From contig CM069435.1 of the NCBI GenBank assembly GCA_035610365.1, positions 85,841,389-85,905,388 on the forward strand: a stretch of 64,000 nucleotides of DNA, given 5' to 3'. Made by a program: the position numbers and the translations under genes. Below, one piece after another: positions 58,690 through 64,000 of this stretch. Within the stretch, counting starts at the first letter, position 1, and each line of letters starts with the position of its first letter. The notes beneath the pieces are model-generated. The model ran no database searches. It was given only the letters and a program-made list of their open reading frames with translations, and had not been told where the DNA came from. The DNA comes from Aquatica leii (lineage: Eukaryota; Arthropoda; Insecta; Coleoptera; Lampyridae).

Positions 58690-60116
58690 CTAATTTAAAA
58701 AATGGTTAAATCGTTCGACTTAGACTGCGTCGTAGTTGAACACCAAGACTTGTTAGGTTTGGTCCTAGTCTTTCCTTGAGCGCGAAATCAAGAAGTACTG
58801 TGAGCAGATAAAGAAACGCTATAGTTATGAACACCGGTGTGAAGTTACCCATAAATCCAGCGCAAAGATTTAAATGACCTATTTGATAATAATAACTTAA
58901 ATATAAATATTACAAGTATATTGGAGCCTTATCTATTATAATTTATCAATAATTGAATTACTTGTTTCTAAACTCAAATTAATAAGTGTAACTCTGAAGT
59001 CGATTTTATATATAAGTGCTAGGTTTAATTTTTATGCAAATACTTACAGGACAAACGATGTACGATAACACATTAAAAAACAAAAGTGGTACTATTTCTT
59101 TAAAAAAAGTTAATTAATCTTAACGATGCGTAATGTCCCGCAGCTCGCGACTACGAAGGTAAATTTTGAATTCGATTTAAAGTATGAGTGCATGGTTAGA
59201 TTTTATTGCAAATTATATCGTCTGTCCTGTAAGTGTACGTGACGATAGACTTTTTCCTTCAGTGACATTTGTTACGTGCGAAATTTTCACAACGGAGTGC
59301 CCGTGTATCGACTTAAAAATTAGTTTCTGGTTTTGACGCCCTCTGCCGACCTTGTTGGTGACTGCGAGGCCATTTTGAAGCTGTCAACTACTTGAACCGG
59401 TCGGTGTCGAGAATCTTGAACTGATTCCTAAATTTTTAAGGCCATCCCTTGTGATGAATACATTTTGTCCACAATCTATTAAGATTCCTTCGTAATTTCT
59501 GTATTGATGTGATAGCCGGTTCCACCACGTTGTAATCACCTGTTCGCTTCAATAAGGAATAATGATGCATAAGTACAATTGATAAATACCGCTACCGAAC
59601 GTATAAGCTGGTGGGAGGGCCTGCTACTTAAACAACAACGAGGTCTCGTCGAGCAATGCGTCGGAGATGCTAATTTTTGGACAATAATCGATTGCGTTAT
59701 CAACCACCTGTTCGTAATTACAACCTACAGCATTCGATACAACGGGTTCTTATATCGTATTTAATGAATTATCAATACTGATTTTGTAGTTTCCTTTTTC
59801 GTGAGTTATTGTGTGACACGAATTGCTATCAATAATTAATTATTCTAGGTTGCCAGTGGGAAAACGTTTTCTTCACGCCAGCAAGCATTGGATTGGGTAA
59901 GTCAATTTGATTATATTTTATTCGCTGTTATAAAAGTCACTCACGGAACTTTGATTACTGTCGGTGTCTATAAGTACGTTTATTGTGTATATACCACTAA
60001 AGTAATTTCAAATGTCATTTGTAGTGTATCGCATGCTGAGAGTAGACAATATCTATTACGAAATTTACTTCGCTATCTCGACGTAATTTAAGTATATGCT
60101 TTGTGTGTTGTTGATA

Positions 60117-60410
60117 TGTCTGGCATTTATGAATCGAGAAATTAGACAATACTCCGGTTAATCTTGTACGTTGTAATTCAAGGTTTCTACACTGATTAAT
60201 CCTACTTGTTAATTTGTCTAATGTTTATGAATTGAGGAATTCAACATACTTTTGTCAATTTGCTACGCTGCTACATTAAAGTTTTTATATTTGTTAATTA
60301 TACTTATTAATATTTCGAACATTGATGAGTGGAGAAATTACATATATATTCTTGTTAATCTTCTACGTTAATACATTAAAGTTGTTATACTTGTTCATCT
60401 TTCTTTTATG
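60117..60410 (+). repeat. Three-unit tandem repeat, 98-bp period
   Basis: Units start at 60117, 60215 and 60313, exactly 98 bp apart. Each has a variant of TGTC..(G/A)(C/T)(A/G)TTTATGAAT.GAG.AATT, then (G)TTAAT.TT.TACG.T..A(C)ATTAA(A)G.TT.(C/T)TA(C/T)..T(T)GTTAAT. Units have diverged considerably. Confidence 0.75.
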
Positions 60411-60664
60411 GCAACATACCTTTCTCTTTTAATTGTCGTTACCTATTAACAAATTTTGGCTACTCGAACATCAGAGTAACAAGGATTACGAACCTCAAAT
60501 TTAGTTACAAGTTTGGACCGTCTGTCGTGATCGAGGCAGAAGTGTTAATTTGGATTTGATCTGGCGCCCTTAAGTATAATTCCCTTAAACCTCCCCTATC
60601 TCCGACTGTGTGAGTTGGCCGTGCAAGGTTCGTAAGACCTAAAGCTTGTAACACATTTATCACT

Positions 60665-60696
60665 CTGAAGATGCAAGCTGCAATGTCTGGTGAAAC
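60665..60696 (+). ncRNA. Hammerhead-ribozyme-like core
   Basis: CTGAAGA (60665-60671, intact CUGANGA), a degraded stem GCAAGC/GTCTGGT around TGCAAT, and GAAAC (60692-60696) then CTCAG. The pattern CTGAAGATGC...TCTGG.GAAAC is shared with a widespread PLE-type hammerhead consensus. Stem II has mismatches here, so present activity is doubtful. Confidence 0.35.
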
Positions 60697-60984
60697 CTCA
60701 GTTTGTTTGGGTTCACGAACGACAATACGGCAAAGGCCAAGTTCTATTTCTTGTTTTGGATCTCAAGGAGAGACTAGGACCAAGCCTAAAAAGTCTGGGT
60801 GTTTAACTACGACATGGTCTAAACCGAGTCGCTTATAATCTTAAACAAAATAACCGCCAAAGCTTAATATTGTATAGTGAAAGTTTTCTACATGTATAAT
60901 AAAATAGATTATGTTGGTTATTAATACTTTTCCAACTATCTAGAAAATATCGAAATCCATCTATCCTCTATGATAACTCATCTA

Positions 60985-63146
60985 ATTGGTGTCTGTAAAG
61001 TTAGCAAGGCATTCTATACATAAAAAAAATAGTAAGAGTTCTAGTAGCACTTTTCATAGTTTTCCAGTTCGTGATACAAATTAAAAAAAGTTCCGCATTT
61101 CTTACCTTAAAAAACGAAATTGTAAAAATGTGCTAACTTCGCAAATCTAGCACCACATCCTCCTCTCTAAAGTACTAAAACGCGTTGAATATTACTATTT
61201 TTGACATGAGTTCTGAATAGTTGTGGTCAGGTTAAGTATATATGTGTAATTTTAGATCGCTATTTTAACAATTAACAGTTTTTAACCTATTTCTAATATA
61301 CACGCTCAGCACATTTTTAAAAATGTGCCATGCTGATAATTCTTCGCAGTTTTAATAGTAATTTTACACAGTTCTATAAGAGTTTGAATAATTTAATCAA
61401 TGGAAAGGTGTCATTTATAGCGCGAAGAAATGTTACGTGCTATTGGCATGTTGCAAGCTGGACCACTGGTTGCAGCCAAATTTCAAGTTACACAAAGCGT
61501 CATAAATCGCTTATAGCGTCGCTATAGGGCTACTAGTGAGGTGCGTAATCAACATTATAGTAACGGTCGGATTACAACGGCAGTACAAATCCGTTACGTC
61601 CTTACTTAATGCCCGACGTAATCTAATCTGCACTGCTTGTCTTCTACAAAATCAGTTCCACCAAACTTACGGCGTAGTGGTCAGCGACGAAACTATTCGC
61701 AATAGGTTACGTGAAGTACACTTTAGATCCAGACGAACTCTTCGAGCTCCACCTCTATTCGCGAAGGACGTCTTTTATGAGCACAGAAACACCAGAATTG
61801 GACAAATTAACAATGGTCATACTCATACGTACTGTTCTCTGATGAGTCCAGGTTTAGTAGGTAGAGATCATTCCACGACTAAAGAACCGTGAGGTGCGCA
61901 TCGGATAAATTCGGAATTTGACGATTAACCATGCGAAATAAATTCTAACTAAAAACATATGCTGTAAACAATGTGTCAACTTAATCTAATGGTTAATCTT
62001 TAATTTTGTAAGGTGCACACTGAAAAGTACAAATGTTTTCAAGTTAGATAATGTATTGACATTCGAAACAAAATTGGTTTCTGCGCAGCGGTTCTTTAGT
62101 CTTAAAATGAACTCTACTCCGATTCAAGAAGAACTCGAGTTTGGAAGCAGCCAAGATGCTTAAATTGTTTGAATGCATTCTAAAAAGTCAATTCTTTCAG
62201 AGGTCGTACAATCATGGTATGGGTTGGCATAAATATTGGCGGAAGAACCGATTCGTTTTGCTTGTGATATGACAAGTTTATGTGTAACAGATCTTACCTG
62301 TCGTGCCATATGCAGGAGCAGTGGGTGAACATTTTATTTTCATGCAAGATAATGCGCGTCCGCATGTTGCTCGAATTGTAACAAACTTATTAGAACAGCA
62401 ACAAATTTAAGTATTACAGTGGTCAGTTCAAAGTACGGGCACGAATTCTTTATAACATCTTTGAGATAAGTTGCCAAGAAAGATTACAAATGCAAACGAA
62501 TACATTAATAATCCCCGAGACCTTTTAGAGTTCTTCAAAGATAATGAAGAACAATAACACAAGAAGAGATTGACGATTTAATTTTAACAATACATAACCA
62601 TATTAGGACAAAAATAAACAATTTTAGAGTTTATTCTCATTATTAGAAGTTGCTGTTGATGATATAATATCCCTTTAAACAGCTTTAAGGTTGTATGGTT
62701 GTTAACAAAATTCATAATTGCAAACTTTTTTACTTTAATTTTATAATGATTTAGTTGAGTTACACTGTATCTGGTCATTAAAGTTACTTAACAATGGAAA
62801 ATGATCGTTTTACTTTTAAATATAATATATAAAATGTCCTTGTACAATTTTAAGCAGTGTTTGTTTCTAAAGCATAGAACTCTTATAGAACTGTGTAAAA
62901 TCACCATTAAACTCTGCAGAACTCTTGTAAAAAATAGTAATATACAATATATAAAAGTTTTAGTACTTTAGATAGAGGGGTGTCGTGATAGATTTGTCAA
63001 GTTAGCACAACATTTTTACAATTTCATTTTTTTAAGGTAAGAAATGCGGAACTTTTTTTAATTTTTATCAGGAACTGTAGAACTATTAAAATTGCTATTG
63101 GAACTTTTTTTTTTAATTTATAGAATATAGTGCTAACTACACAGAC
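60985..63146 (+). mobile_element. Tc1-like transposon with long terminal inverted repeats
   Basis: The left end (60988-61135) and right end (63000-63143) are inverted copies over about 140 bp. Matching phrases include GTCTGTAAAGTTAGCA / GTCTGTGTAGTTAGCA, CAGTTCGTGATACAAATTAA / CAGTTCCTGATAAAAATTAA, AAAGTTCCGCATTTCTTACC (identical) and AAATTGTAAAAATGT.(G)TGCTAACTT. The transposase (about 61420-62580) is broken: EEMLRAIGMLQAG, AAKFQVTQSVINRL, stop, VVSDETIRNRLREVHFRSRR, frame changes, FMQDNARPHVARIVTNLLEQ (about 62340-62400). These are the HTH, linker and QDNARPH catalytic blocks of Tc1-like enzymes. Non-functional. Confidence 0.85.
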
Positions 63147-63394
63147 TCAGTTGTCTTAATAAACTTTAATTCAATACTCTGCACCATTATTTCTTCGTAC
63201 TATTTAATTTTGTATTATTTTTAGATCTGCGTTTTATATCAGTTAACTTTTATATGTCCGTTACCACAAGATGTTTATTAATGCCAAAATTATGTCGAAA
63301 CAAATTGAAATCAAAATGCTAGAGAAATTTCACGATATAAACATTTAATTTATCAAAGACGGATTATATTTTAGCAGACTCGTACAAATTAATT
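63147..63394. other. AT-rich sequence
   Basis: Nothing recognised. Confidence 0.4.
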
Positions 63395-63807
63395 TAAAAA
63401 CGGTTCTAACTTTCAAGAGCTTTCTCGAAGTTGTTATCCATCTTCTAGAACGTTTATCGAAAGATATGGAACATTCGAGAAGGATTTCCAAAATGTGTAT
63501 AAATACGGAACAAACAAATCGTAGGTCAGTTATTCCCGTAATATGAAAACGTCAGTGTTAAGAAGATTAGTCAAGTTTAAATAAATAAGTAATTAGCGCG
63601 TGTGTGGAGATAAATATACGGAGTATAATCTTGTACGTGACTTTAGTGTAAACAAGTGTGTGAAGCTATCCGCGGACTTTATCTTATCTTCGTGTAAGTG
63701 TTTTTAATAAATACCCTTAGATTAAATTAATTCGGTTAGTTATAAACGTGTATACATTTTTTACTATAAGTAAAAATAAATTAGTTGTAATAATATAATT
63801 CGTTACA
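63395..63807 (+). repeat. Solo-LTR-like repeat, copy 2, with heat-shock promoter
   Basis: About 410 bp, homologous to 9395-9836 from the start to the terminal CGTTACA. It carries three perfect TTCnnGAA elements (TTCTCGAA 63422, TTCTAGAA 63443, TTCGAGAA 63474) and a near one (TTCAAGAG 63412), then TATAAATA at 63498-63505. Downstream of the TATA box it has the A-rich leader AACAAACAAATCGTAG and a long unit shared with copy 1 (TTAAGAAGAT, AAATAAATAAGT). No target duplication is evident here. Confidence 0.6.
63422..63505 (+). promoter_or_regulatory. Heat-shock-element array plus TATA box
   Basis: TTCTCGAA, TTCTAGAA and TTCGAGAA lie within 60 bp, the last ending 16 bp before TATAAATA. Inverted nTTCnnGAAn pairs are the binding sites of heat-shock factor, and this spacing to TATA is like insect hsp promoters. 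Activity is inferred, not shown. Confidence 0.55.
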
Positions 63808-64000
63808 TTATGTATTTTAAATTTGTGAATATGATTATACTTCACTATAACATTATGGATTACTTGGACACTTTTAAAGCAGTAATTAGTAAAACACTTT
63901 TAGTAGTAATCGTTTATAAATTGACAAAAGAAAATTGCTTTTTAAGAACTGGTAATTTAGAAATGGTATCATCATTACATCCCTTAAAACAATTTTTCAT
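63808..64000. other. AT-rich sequence to window edge
   Basis: Nothing recognised. Confidence 0.4.

Larger units (their letters stand above)
58690..60850. repeat. Inverted repeat pair flanking a 1.95-kb segment
   Basis: The reverse complement of about 58695-58800 (CAAGGAAAGACTAGGACCAA, then CTAACAAGTCTTGGTGTTCA and ACTACGAC) matches 60762-60830 (CAAGGAGAGACTAGGACCAA, CTAAAAAGTCTGGGTGTTTA, ACTACGAC). The segment between includes less AT-rich sequence (59120-59780, with no gene I can name), the 98-bp tandem repeat and a hammerhead-like core. It could be one element with inverted ends or two copies of one repeat in opposite orientation. Confidence 0.55.

Noticed and set aside
59336..59400. Minus-strand ATG GCC TCG CAG ... 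as a trio first coding exon
   Set aside because: The frame closes after 17 codons and the possible donor (gtcggc) is poor; there is no resemblance to known Trio N-termini.
59579..59764. 61-codon plus ORF in the less AT-rich stretch
   Set aside because: No motif, no splice signals that extend it and no resemblance to a known family; kept only as part of the unassigned segment.

Overview
The window looks like a piece of an AT-rich insect (arthropod) nuclear genome. The only host gene I can support is the minus-strand orthologue of trio, the Trio/Kalirin family Rho guanine-nucleotide exchange factor. Nine exons are visible with conserved splice sites and compatible phases. In transcript order they are 47336-47141 (SEC14/CRAL-TRIO), 43431-43137, 43085-42847, 42792-42346, 41824-41717, 41554-41471, 41410-41213, 41162-41040 and, after an intron of about 33.9 kb, 7101-6737 (spectrin-repeat array). 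The upstream N-terminal exons and the downstream spectrin, DH-PH, SH3 and kinase parts are not seen. The first probably lie beyond the right edge, the second beyond the left edge.

Nearly everything else is decayed mobile DNA in introns or 5' flank. The left edge (1-2830) is a LOA/R1-like LINE relic. The giant intron (7102-41039) holds solo-LTR-like repeats, LINE fragments (15.1-15.8 kb, 39.0-39.7 kb), several Tc1/mariner transposase relics (16.0, 17.4, 34.3 kb), a minus-strand piggyBac relic (27.0-28.4 kb), a gypsy-type gag relic (31.4 kb), MITE-like elements (11.2, 36.4, 37.9, 39.8 kb), a microsatellite and a 0.9-kb imperfect palindrome (22.6-23.6 kb). The 43.4-47.1 kb intron holds a foldback element and a Penelope-like fragment.

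Right of trio exon A (47.3-64 kb) is a gypsy-like element on the minus strand whose gag appears to be interrupted by a plus-strand Penelope-like element (PLE). Beyond it lie a mariner 5' fragment truncated by a second PLE with reverse transcriptase and GIY-YIG domains, a 98-bp tandem repeat, a Tc1-like element with long terminal inverted repeats, and a second copy of an LTR-like repeat carrying perfect heat-shock elements upstream of a TATA box.

Best candidates for something undescribed: (1) two adjacent in-frame trio exons that look like a duplicated, possibly mutually exclusive pair in the spectrin array; (2) a dispersed LTR-like repeat with an hsp-promoter-like architecture; (3) a long intronic hairpin that could feed endogenous siRNA; (4) hammerhead-ribozyme-like cores in PLE-related repeats. 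All calls come from reading the sequence. No alignment, folding or database search was run.
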